From: Promethearchaeota archaeon | GTDB lineage: Archaea; Asgardarchaeota; Lokiarchaeia; Sigyniarchaeales; SOKP01 | NCBI GenBank assembly: GCA_016840695.1 | Contig: JAEORV010000159.1 | Coordinates: forward strand, 1-5,209 | Length of the DNA stretch: 5,209 nt | Reading direction: 5' to 3' | In this document: positions 1-5,209 of the stretch, piece after piece | Numbering within the stretch: position 1 is the first letter of the stretch | Layout: each line of letters opens with the position of its first letter | Position numbers and translations under genes: made by a program | Notes under the pieces: generated by a model | Seen by the model: only the letters and a program-made list of their open reading frames with translations | Databases searched by the model: none | Told to the model about the DNA's origin: nothing

Positions 1-656
1 TGCATGATCAAGCACTTACAGGATAATTTTGACGCGTTTTTCATCGCCCATTTCATCGCCGTTGCCCTTTCAGTTGCAGATTCAACTGAAATGACGTTAA
101 TTTTATTCTTATCAGCATTGTATTGTTTCAAGATCTTCAGATCGCTCGTTAAAATCTTTTGGTTGATTTCGTATGCGATTGTTTTTGTTGGTACTAACTT
201 AGCTCCGACTTTTTTACTTGCTGATAATTTTTCGATTAATCCCAACTCTGGACTCGAAGTAATGACGCCTCCAGTTAATTGGGGATGATTTATCGCATAA
301 ATTAAGGCAATTAATCCTCCAAAACCTTCTCCCATGAGGAAAATCTTTTTATTTCCTGCGTTTTTTTTGATAATATCCATGAAAAGCACAACGTCTTTTT
401 GAACATGATCGAACATGCTAACAATATGACCTGGATACTCTCCAATGTTTCTCCAATGACCTCTTATATCGAATGCATATATCGAGTAACCTTTTTCTGT
501 TAAATATTCTGCGGGTAACTTTAATCTATCAGAATGAGTCCCCCAGTCATGCAATGCAATAATATAAGCTTTCACATCTCCAGATTCTGGCCTCCAATGT
601 TGATAAAATAGCTTAGTCGTCTCCCTCCCTTCGAAATAACCCGTTTCGCTTTTCAT
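1..656 (-). CDS. Alpha/beta-hydrolase, monoacylglycerol-lipase-like, lacking the nucleophile serine; 3' end off the left edge
   Basis: A minus-strand frame stays open from ATG at 656 to the left edge, giving 218 residues and no stop. It reads like the S33/Hydrolase_4 (lysophospholipase/monoacylglycerol lipase) family. The opening GYFEGRETTKLFYQHWRPE (6-24) is the usual first beta hairpin. HDWGTHSDRL (36-45) occupies the oxyanion-hole HG-G-EHS-RY position, YAFDIRGHWRN (60-70) the DxRGHG-S position, and IFLMGEGFGGLIAL (105-118) the nucleophile elbow. The elbow normally reads G-H-S-x-G; here it is G-E-G-F-G, so Gly111 replaces the catalytic serine. The frame ends at CLIM, where the strand leading to the catalytic Asp normally begins; the Asp and His lie outside the window. 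There is no signal peptide or membrane segment, so it is probably cytoplasmic. ATG 656 fits the family start; GTG at 668 is an in-frame alternative, and neither has a Shine-Dalgarno. The gene is divergent from porC. The fold call is firm; any lipase or esterase activity is doubtful. Confidence 0.87.
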   Translation of the reverse strand, partial: MKSETGYFEGRETTKLFYQHWRPESGDVKAYIIALHDWGTHSDRLKLPAEYLTEKGYSIYAFDIRGHWRNIGEYPGHIVSMFDHVQKDVVLFMDIIKKNAGNKKIFLMGEGFGGLIALIYAINHPQLTGGVITSSPELGLIEKLSASKKVGAKLVPTKTIAYEINQKILTSDLKILKQYNADKNKINVISVESATERATAMKWAMKNASKLSCKCLIM

Positions 657-674
657 GGTATCTATCACAAAATT

Positions 675-717
675 TTATTTCAATATGTACTTTTATTATA
701 TACTATTATTTCAATAT
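675..717. repeat. Perfect 12-bp direct repeat flanking the TATA-like core
   Basis: TTATTTCAATAT occurs at 675-686 and again at 706-717, in the same orientation with a 31-bp period, about three helical turns. The TATA-like stretch 692-702 lies between the copies. The position would suit an operator for a dimeric or cooperative regulator. The high A/T content raises the odds of a chance repeat. Confidence 0.5.
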
Positions 718-735
718 ATTCAAATTACCACTTTT

Positions 736-740
736 AGGAT
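736..740 (+). promoter_or_regulatory. Weak ribosome binding site supporting the TTG start of porC
   Basis: AGGAT lies five bases before TTG at 746. There is no in-frame ATG between here and the conserved GRGGMG motif, so this short purine run is the main support for the TTG start. Confidence 0.5.
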
Positions 741-745
741 TAAAT

Positions 746-1330
746 TTGTCAGAAAACATCATTAAAATCGTCATACATGGTCGAGGAGGAATGGGCGCAG
801 TTACTGCCTGTGAGATCATCGCCGAAGCCGCTTATCTAAGTGGAAATTACGTGGATGTACACGCCTATCCTTCATTTGGCGCAGAAAGAAGAGGTGCTCC
901 CATTCAAGCCTATGCCAAGCTCTCGAGATCAGAAAAAATCTGGGACCGCGCTCAAATTGAAAATCCGGATATTATCATTGTATTCGATGAATCTGTAATT
1001 ACTCAACAGATTGCTTCTTCTCTTAGCCCGAATGGAATCTTCATCATAAATTCGGAAAAAGAACCCTCTCATATAAAGGATCAATTTAAATTAAGCGATT
1101 CCAATAAAATCATCGTTGCTGATATCAACAAGTTATCGATAGAAAAGGACTTTACCATTGATGGTAATCCCGTGATAAACACGCCGATCCTTGGCTTGCT
1201 CTCTAAAGCATTGCCTGATCTCTCGCTGGAAAACCTGGAAAAAATTGTCAACAAGCGCATGAGCGAAAAGATTGCCAAGCTCAACATTGAATTAATTGAA
1301 GAAGGGTATAGAATGGCAAGAATGTCCTGA
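746..1330 (+). CDS. porC: Pyruvate (2-oxoacid):ferredoxin oxidoreductase, gamma subunit
   Basis: This 194-residue protein is the gamma subunit of a four-subunit 2-oxoacid:ferredoxin oxidoreductase, a full-length stand-alone POR gamma domain. The N-terminal strand and glycine loop IVIHGRGGMGAVTA (8-21) and the hallmark YPSFGAERRGAP (41-52) are diagnostic of the family. Later landmarks are DIIIVFDE and the C-terminal helix. It binds no cluster itself and completes the enzyme with PorDAB, encoded from 2769 onward on the same strand. Translation is read from TTG at 746, supported by AGGAT upstream. porC is separated from porDAB by an oppositely oriented kinase and needs its own promoter, probably in 657-745. 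Its codon use is unlike porA: only 3 of 14 leucines are TTA, against 24 of 32 in porA. Gamma subunits of pyruvate and branched-chain enzymes look alike, so the exact substrate is inferred. Confidence 0.93.
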   Translation: MSENIIKIVIHGRGGMGAVTACEIIAEAAYLSGNYVDVHAYPSFGAERRGAPIQAYAKLSRSEKIWDRAQIENPDIIIVFDESVITQQIASSLSPNGIFIINSEKEPSHIKDQFKLSDSNKIIVADINKLSIEKDFTIDGNPVINTPILGLLSKALPDLSLENLEKIVNKRMSEKIAKLNIELIEEGYRMARMS

Positions 1331-1350
1331 TAACTGTTCACATTATTCTT
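1331..1350. other. Convergent gap between porC and the kinase gene
   Basis: Only 20 bp separate the stop codons of the convergent porC and kinase genes. The short T-rich run ATTATTCTTTT (1342-1352) could act as an archaeal oligo-T terminator for porC, but it is short and interrupted, and no hairpin is evident. Read-through would give overlapping antisense transcripts. Confidence 0.3.
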
Positions 1351-2517
1351 TTAATCGATTGGAATTCTTACGATAAAACTACTACCTTTATGTCTTCCTT
1401 CTGATTGTACCCAGATTTCTCCTCCATGCAACGTAAGGATTTCCTTCGTGATAAACAATCCAAGCCCCGATCCTTGGATGTCTATGTATTCAAAACCAGG
1501 ACCATATCTCTCTATTTTTCCAAACCTCGTGAAGACCTTTTTCATTTCCTCTTCAGTTAATCCTATCCCCGTATCACTTACGATCATTTCGGCCCATTCA
1601 TTTTTCTCCCGTAACGATATGGTTATGATACCTTGAGGTGGAGAGTTTTTAATAGCATTTGATAGTATATTTGTTATTACTTGCTCAATTCTTAATTTAT
1701 CTAAGTTAACGTAGAAAGCGTCGGGAACCTCCAAGTTTACTCTTAATTTTCGTGCTTTCAAAACATAATTCATATCCTTGGTACAAGCTTTAATTATCTC
1801 GCTTAAATTTTCCTTCTTTTTTTCTAACTCCAGTTTACTATATTCAATTCGAGAAATGTCTAACAACTTCTCTATCAATTCGCCTAATCTATGCCCCCCT
1901 CTTTCGATCATGACGATTAATTCCGAGGCATCTTTTCCAATCTGGTCTTTAAACATCTCTAAGAGTAATTCAGATGCTCCAGTAATGGACATGAGAGGTG
2001 TTTTTAACTCATGAGAAACTCCAGAAATTAAGTCTTTTTTTATTTTATCAAGCTCTTTTAATTTCTTTATTTCTTTCTTAAATAGATTCTCGGTTTTCCT
2101 CCATTCTGTAATTTCAGTTACGAATTTTTCAACATTTTTTCGTTCAGTAATTTCTCTCGAGATTAATAACAATTTCTTTACATTATTCGAGTCAAGAATG
2201 CATTTGATTTTTGCTTCAACCCAAATTACATGTCCTTTTTTGTGAATTATTCGAAATTCTGATTTACTTTCTCCCTTTTCCAGCGCTACGCTGAATGAGT
2301 TAAAAGCACGCTCGAAATCCTTCGCAAAAATAAAATTTTTCAGACTTCTCCCAAGCATTTCTTGGTGAGAGTAATCTAATAAATCCAAATGAGCTCTTTC
2401 ATTGAAATATTCGATTTTAAAATCTGCATCTAAAATTTCTATCAAATCGGCAATATTTTCTGAAATTGTTCGATAAATCTCTTCAGTATCGTTTTCTTTT
2501 TGCTGGAGTTCATTCAT
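1351..2517 (-). CDS. Soluble PAS-domain sensor histidine kinase
   Basis: This 388-residue protein contains all parts of a histidine kinase core. An N-terminal PAS domain (about 12-126) ends in the usual SREITERK exit motif. A charged coiled-coil linker (about 127-162) follows. The HisKA helix SHELKTPLMSI has the phospho-acceptor His169. The HATPase domain has an N box (N283, N287 in ITNILSNAIKNSP), G1 box DTGIG (315-319), an F-box-like VFTRFGKIER (328-337) and G2 box GSGLGL (349-354). Every catalytic motif is intact, so it should autophosphorylate. No membrane segment, signal peptide or receiver domain is present, so it is a cytoplasmic sensor, and its response regulator is not in this window. 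The PAS ligand cannot be read from the sequence. A second exit-like motif, EITEWRK (135-141), hints at a lost PAS domain. It is transcribed against porC and away from porD. Control of the por genes is possible but only inferred from position. Confidence 0.93.
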   Translation of the reverse strand: MNELQQKENDTEEIYRTISENIADLIEILDADFKIEYFNERAHLDLLDYSHQEMLGRSLKNFIFAKDFERAFNSFSVALEKGESKSEFRIIHKKGHVIWVEAKIKCILDSNNVKKLLLISREITERKNVEKFVTEITEWRKTENLFKKEIKKLKELDKIKKDLISGVSHELKTPLMSITGASELLLEMFKDQIGKDASELIVMIERGGHRLGELIEKLLDISRIEYSKLELEKKKENLSEIIKACTKDMNYVLKARKLRVNLEVPDAFYVNLDKLRIEQVITNILSNAIKNSPPQGIITISLREKNEWAEMIVSDTGIGLTEEEMKKVFTRFGKIERYGPGFEYIDIQGSGLGLFITKEILTLHGGEIWVQSEGRHKGSSFIVRIPID

Positions 2518-2768
2518 TATACTTAATTGAATATTTCTAAAAGTTTAATATAAGAATTTATTTATATGTCTTACTTTTCCTAAAATTTTATATAGAAAAC
2601 ACGATGAGTGTTGGATTTATCCATCTTTACACGATTTCTTGTGATTATCATGTTACATCTCTATTTTATGAAAAGAAAAATAGCCCATGCTCTTATTTAT
2701 TTTAAGGATAAAGTTATTAATTTGTGTTAATTTGCATAATTGTTAGAATTACCCATCATGTTGATTTA
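2518..2768. promoter_or_regulatory. Divergent intergenic region with promoter candidates for the kinase gene and porDAB
   Basis: This 251-bp A/T-rich gap separates the kinase start (2517, minus) from porD (2769, plus). For the kinase, two minus-strand TATA-like stretches exist: ATATAAATAAAT (complement of 2556-2567) and CTTATATTAAAC (complement of 2543-2554). The nearer one would give a nearly leaderless mRNA. On the plus strand, TTTTATATA at 2586-2594 is the best box A match and would imply a porD leader of about 150 nt. The weaker TTATTTATTTTAA (2692-2704) would give a leader of about 45 nt. TTAATTTG is repeated at 2717-2724 and 2727-2734. Short frames here (for example ATG 2604, 33 codons) resemble nothing. 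No structured RNA is apparent by eye. Confidence 0.4.
2717..2734. repeat. Short direct repeat upstream of porD
   Basis: TTAATTTG occurs at 2717-2724 and 2727-2734, exactly one helical turn (10 bp) apart, followed by the degenerate CATAATTG at 2735-2742. It lies 35-52 bp before the porD start and could be an operator, but it is short and A/T-rich. Confidence 0.3.
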
Positions 2769-3068
2769 ATGACAGAGAAAAAAAAAGATTATCAAAAAAT
2801 ACTAGCTTCCGTTCAAAAACCTGTAGTTGGAGAAGCAGGTAAAACCGGTAATTGGAGCAATCTAAAACCAATAATTGATTTGGAAAAATGCATCCCGGCA
2901 AAATCGGGAAGAAATGCCTGCTTTAATTGCTGGTTGTATTGTCCTGAGGCAGTAGTAACCAGAACAATCCCGCCAGAAATTGATTTTGTATATTGCAAGG
3001 GATGTGGAATTTGCATGGAGGAATGCCCTCCTAAAGCCATTAAAATGGTGGAGGTAGATTTAGAATGA
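2769..3068 (+). CDS. porD: Pyruvate (2-oxoacid):ferredoxin oxidoreductase, delta subunit (2x[4Fe-4S])
   Basis: This 99-residue ferredoxin-like subunit passes electrons from the TPP active site in PorAB to external ferredoxin. The N-terminal GEAGKTGNWSNLKPIIDLEK (21-40) is the PorD signature preceding the clusters. The second cluster motif is canonical: C76-x2-C79-x2-C82-x3-C86-P. The first is unusual: C41-x9-C51-x2-C54-x3-C58-P, with seven extra residues between the first and second cysteines compared with the normal C-x2-C. All eight ligands are still present. I chose ATG at 2769 because the frame upstream to GTG 2724 encodes a hydrophobic stretch unlike PorD and the MTEKKK start gives the family length. 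No Shine-Dalgarno precedes it, so translation may be leaderless or depend on a longer leader. It is the first gene of porDAB and overlaps porA by four bases (ATGA), which indicates coupled translation. Confidence 0.92.
   Translation: MTEKKKDYQKILASVQKPVVGEAGKTGNWSNLKPIIDLEKCIPAKSGRNACFNCWLYCPEAVVTRTIPPEIDFVYCKGCGICMEECPPKAIKMVEVDLE
3050..3055 (+). promoter_or_regulatory. Strong ribosome binding site for porA inside porD
   Basis: GGAGGT within the last codons of porD lies nine bases before ATG 3065. It is a near-consensus Shine-Dalgarno and fixes the porA start at the ATGA overlap. Confidence 0.75.
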
Positions 3069-4333
3069 CTCAATCCGAACAATCCTCTTCTACTAAGAAA
3101 AAGAGAATAAAGATTTTAACGGGAAATCACTCCGCATCATATGCATTTAGGCAAGCTAGAGTAGGTGTCGTATCTGCGTATCCTATAACCCCTCAAAGCC
3201 CTGTTGTGGAGAAAGTATCAGAATATATTCGTGACGGCAAGTTAAAAGCTAAATTCATAATGGTTGAATCAGAACATTCTGCTGCTGCTGCCTGTTGTGC
3301 GGCGTCAGCTACGGGCTCTAGAGTTGGAACTGCCACTTCCGCACATGGATTAATGTTAATGTATGAAATGTTACCATGGGCATCAGGAACAAGGTTACCC
3401 ATTGTAATTAATTTAGCCACTCGTAGCTGCGGAGCTCCATGGTCGGTATGGGACGATCATTCAGATTTCATTACAATAAGAGATGTTGGCTGGATACAAT
3501 TCATGTGTGAGGATAATCAAGAAATTTACGATACTAATTTCCAAGCATTTAAAATTGCTGAAGATCCAAGAGTATACATTCCCACTATTGTTGCTTATGA
3601 TGGATACATCTTATCCCATACCATGATGCCTATTCAATTAGAGGCTCAAGAAGACATTGACGAATTTTTACCCCCCTTAAAACATCACATTAATTTATCA
3701 GACATCTCAAAAGTAAAAGGAGTTGGTCCTGTTACAACTCCGAATGTAATAATAAGACCAGAAGGCACTGCACCCGGTTATTATGAATATAGATACGCAT
3801 TGCAAAAGTCATTGGAAAATTCCATTGATGTTATCCTTGAGATACACGACGAATTTGCCAAGAAATTCGGGCGATCTTACGGTAATGGATTATTCAAAAC
3901 ATATAAAACCGAGGATGCTGATTCAATAATCTTTGCAATGGGTTCTGTCTCAGCTCAAGTAAGAACCGTAATAGATACTCTACGAGCAGAAGGATTAAAA
4001 ATTGGACTAGTTAGCCTAAGACTATTTAGACCCTTTCCTATAGAGTGTTTAAGAGAGTTCTTTAAATACAAGAAGAATATTATCGTTTTTGATAGAGATA
4101 TAGGATATGGTTATGAAGGAGTTTTATGTTATGAGTTAAAAGCGGCACTTTATGGTTTAAAAAATACCCCATTTATTAAAGGCTATATTGTAGGATTAGG
4201 CGGAAGAGACATCAAGAGTAATTATATTATTCAATGTGTTCATCAAGCATTAGAAGAATCACAAAAAGGAGAAATTACCTACAAGACTGAATTTTTTGGA
4301 TTAGAATTAGATAAATTAGATTTTTTAGATTGA
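3065..4333 (+). CDS. porA: Pyruvate (2-oxoacid):ferredoxin oxidoreductase, alpha subunit
   Basis: This 422-residue protein is the alpha subunit. It contributes the pyrimidine-binding half of the TPP site and the substrate pocket. Motifs in order are AYPITPQSP (38-46; Thr42 matches the threonine that contacts the substrate carboxylate in known enzymes), VESEHSAAAAC (67-77; Glu70 probably is the glutamate that activates TPP), SATGSRVGTATSAHGL (81-96), NLATRS (116-121; Arg120 probably the second substrate contact), WDDHSDF (129-135), and in the C-terminal half FRPFP (321-325), GYGYEG (347-352) and GLGGRD (377-382). The core is as expected, with a somewhat long Ser/Lys-rich N-terminus (about 15 residues before IKILTGNH). 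The start is set by GGAGGT at 3050 and the ATGA overlap with porD. porB follows after 12 bp. The motifs favour pyruvate, but a branched-chain 2-oxoacid substrate cannot be excluded. Leucine codons are mostly TTA (24 of 32). Confidence 0.96.
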   Translation: MTQSEQSSSTKKKRIKILTGNHSASYAFRQARVGVVSAYPITPQSPVVEKVSEYIRDGKLKAKFIMVESEHSAAAACCAASATGSRVGTATSAHGLMLMYEMLPWASGTRLPIVINLATRSCGAPWSVWDDHSDFITIRDVGWIQFMCEDNQEIYDTNFQAFKIAEDPRVYIPTIVAYDGYILSHTMMPIQLEAQEDIDEFLPPLKHHINLSDISKVKGVGPVTTPNVIIRPEGTAPGYYEYRYALQKSLENSIDVILEIHDEFAKKFGRSYGNGLFKTYKTEDADSIIFAMGSVSAQVRTVIDTLRAEGLKIGLVSLRLFRPFPIECLREFFKYKKNIIVFDRDIGYGYEGVLCYELKAALYGLKNTPFIKGYIVGLGGRDIKSNYIIQCVHQALEESQKGEITYKTEFFGLELDKLDFLD

Positions 4334-4337
4334 GGAG
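4332..4337 (+). promoter_or_regulatory. Ribosome binding site that favours ATG 4346 for porB
   Basis: GAGGAG overlaps the porA stop codon. It is only two bases from the first ATG (4340) but eight bases from the in-frame ATG at 4346, so the latter is the better start. Confidence 0.65.
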
Positions 4338-4345
4338 AAATGAAT

Positions 4346-5209
4346 ATGAAAGTAATGGATATACGAGAAGAAGAATATATAAATCCTGGAACAAGAATGT
4401 GTAGCGGATGTAGTATGCAGCTTATATATAGATTTGCTCTTAAAGCTCTTGGACCAGATACAATATTAACGGTTCCAGCGTCATGCTTGACAGTTCTACA
4501 TGGAATGCAGGGATTTTGCTCCACAAAACTCTCTGTTCTTCACACGCCCTTCGCTACTACAGGCGCTTCAGCTTCAGGTATAGTAGCATCATTGGAAGAG
4601 AAGGGATTAGCTGACAAGATATGCGTTTGCGCGTTTGCGGGAGACGGAGGTACGGCAGATATTGGAATTCAAGCGCTCAGTGGTGCCGCAGAAAGGGGGA
4701 CTGACTTTATTTATGCGTGTTACGATAATGAGGCTTACATGAACACGGGAGTGCAACGCTCTGGTTCTACTCCACTAGGCGCAGCTACAGCAACAACACC
4801 AGGTGGAAAAGTAAGGCCTAAAAAAAACATGCCATTGATTCTAGAAGCACATGGTATTGCTTATGTTGCAACCGCAAATGGTTCATATCCCATGGATTTA
4901 TATGAAAAATTCCAAAAGGCAAGAGAATTGAAAGGAGGAACGAGATATATTCATATTCTCTCACCATGCCCTCCCGGATGGGGTTACGATCCAAAAGATT
5001 CTATAAAAGTTGGAAGATTAGCGAATGAAACAGGATTCTGGCCACTATACGAAATAATAAATGGAAAATTCAAATTATCTAAAGATAGCAAGAAATATTT
5101 AGATCCCTCGAAAAGAAAACCAGTTGAAGAGTATTTAAACACTCAAAAGAGGTTTAAAGAGATATCCACAGAAGACATTGAGTATTATAAGAGATCGGAA
5201 GAGCGTCGT
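4346..5209 (+). CDS. porB: Pyruvate (2-oxoacid):ferredoxin oxidoreductase, beta subunit; 3' end cut by the contig end
   Basis: The beta subunit binds the TPP diphosphate with Mg2+ and carries the cluster nearest the active site. The frame is open to the right edge (288 codons, no stop). Visible motifs are CSGC (C19, C22) plus C47 and C208, which match the spaced four-cysteine [4Fe-4S] pattern of this subunit; AFAGDGGTADIGIQALSG (96-113, GDG with D100); and ACYDNEAYMNTGVQRSGSTP (124-143, N128 probably a metal ligand). The GDG and DNEAYMNTG blocks are typical of pyruvate enzymes. The length already approaches that of archaeal PorB, so only a short tail should be missing. The last six codons (5192-5209) are adapter sequence, so genuine coding ends at about Lys282. 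Start 4346 is preferred over 4340 on ribosome-site spacing. It is the last gene seen in porDAB. Confidence 0.95.
   Translation, partial: MKVMDIREEEYINPGTRMCSGCSMQLIYRFALKALGPDTILTVPASCLTVLHGMQGFCSTKLSVLHTPFATTGASASGIVASLEEKGLADKICVCAFAGDGGTADIGIQALSGAAERGTDFIYACYDNEAYMNTGVQRSGSTPLGAATATTPGGKVRPKKNMPLILEAHGIAYVATANGSYPMDLYEKFQKARELKGGTRYIHILSPCPPGWGYDPKDSIKVGRLANETGFWPLYEIINGKFKLSKDSKKYLDPSKRKPVEEYLNTQKRFKEISTEDIEYYKRSEERR
5192..5209. other. Illumina adapter sequence left at the contig end
   Basis: The last 18 bases, AGATCGGAAGAGCGTCGT, match the start of the standard Illumina TruSeq read-through adapter exactly and run to the final base. In the porB frame they encode RSEERR, which should not be taken as protein. 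The boundary is sharp at 5192, although a first A or G could by chance be genuine. Confidence 0.93.

Larger units (their letters stand above)
657..745. promoter_or_regulatory. Divergent promoter region between the hydrolase gene and porC
   Basis: This 89-bp gap between divergent starts is almost entirely A/T. The run TTTATTATATA at 692-702 resembles an archaeal box A. Read forward, a start site about 25 bp downstream (near 723) would leave a leader of roughly 20 nt before porC. Read in reverse, the same A/T core could serve the hydrolase with a leader of about 15 nt. A perfect 12-bp direct repeat (675-686 and 706-717) flanks this core. The TATA call rests on sequence likeness and spacing only; no start site is known. 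Confidence 0.45.

Noticed and set aside
39..60. TTTCATCGCC repeated at a 12-bp period
   Set aside because: It lies inside the hydrolase coding frame and only gives a repeated A-M-K in the protein (TAMKWAMK). It is in phase with codons and more likely local sequence similarity than a functional repeat.
4..288. Plus-strand open frame of 94 codons at the left edge
   Set aside because: It lies antisense to the hydrolase gene, whose minus-strand frame shows clear family motifs. The plus-strand protein resembles nothing.
2581..2590. Palindrome TAAAATTTTA
   Set aside because: It is a 10-bp A/T-only palindrome next to a TATA-like stretch. Such palindromes are expected by chance in this composition, and no second copy was seen.
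2604..2705. Small 33-codon frame from ATG 2604 in the kinase/porD gap
   Set aside because: It has no ribosome binding site, no recognisable sequence and unremarkable composition; it is at chance level for A/T-rich spacer DNA.
2724..2768. Upstream extension of porD to GTG 2724
   Set aside because: It would add 15 hydrophobic residues unlike PorD and overlap the likely promoter region. The ATG at 2769 gives the normal family N-terminus.
4279..4524. Minus-strand open frame across the porA/porB junction
   Set aside because: It is antisense to well-supported coding sequence in both porA and porB and has no family resemblance.

Overview
The window is AT-rich DNA from an anaerobe, most likely an archaeon. 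The reasons are a four-subunit (gamma/delta/alpha/beta) 2-oxoacid:ferredoxin oxidoreductase, TATA-box-like elements in the gaps, TTG start use, and tightly coupled genes with GGAGG-type ribosome binding sites. The mix of genes would suit an Asgard or other uncultivated mesophilic archaeon, but nothing here fixes the lineage. An 18-base match to an Illumina adapter at the right edge shows that this is the raw end of a short-read (probably metagenomic) contig.

Layout. 1-656 (minus): an alpha/beta-hydrolase of the monoacylglycerol-lipase-like type, cut by the left edge, whose nucleophile-elbow serine is replaced by glycine. 657-745: a short, very AT-rich divergent promoter region with a perfect 12-bp direct repeat. 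746-1330 (plus): porC (gamma). 1351-2517 (minus): a soluble PAS/HisKA/HATPase sensor histidine kinase, convergent with porC. 2518-2768: a 251-bp gap holding divergent promoter candidates. 2769-3068, 3065-4333 and 4346-5209 (plus): porD (delta, 2x[4Fe-4S]), porA (alpha) and porB (beta, TPP and one [4Fe-4S]; cut by the contig end). These three are coupled by an ATGA overlap and by a 12-bp gap.

The four Por proteins should form one cytoplasmic, oxygen-sensitive enzyme that interconverts pyruvate (or a related 2-oxoacid) + CoA + oxidised ferredoxin with acetyl-CoA + CO2 + reduced ferredoxin. PorA and PorB build the TPP active site, PorD carries electrons to ferredoxin, and PorC is the structural gamma domain. 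The usual gamma-delta-alpha-beta order is kept but split by the oppositely oriented kinase, so porC and porDAB must be transcribed separately. porC also has visibly different leucine codon use from porA.

I see no RNA gene, CRISPR array, transposon or clearly new multi-gene system. The points most worth a second look are the serine-less hydrolase, the split por cluster, the 7-residue insertion in the first PorD cluster motif, the apparent vestige of a second PAS domain in the kinase, and the adapter at the contig end.
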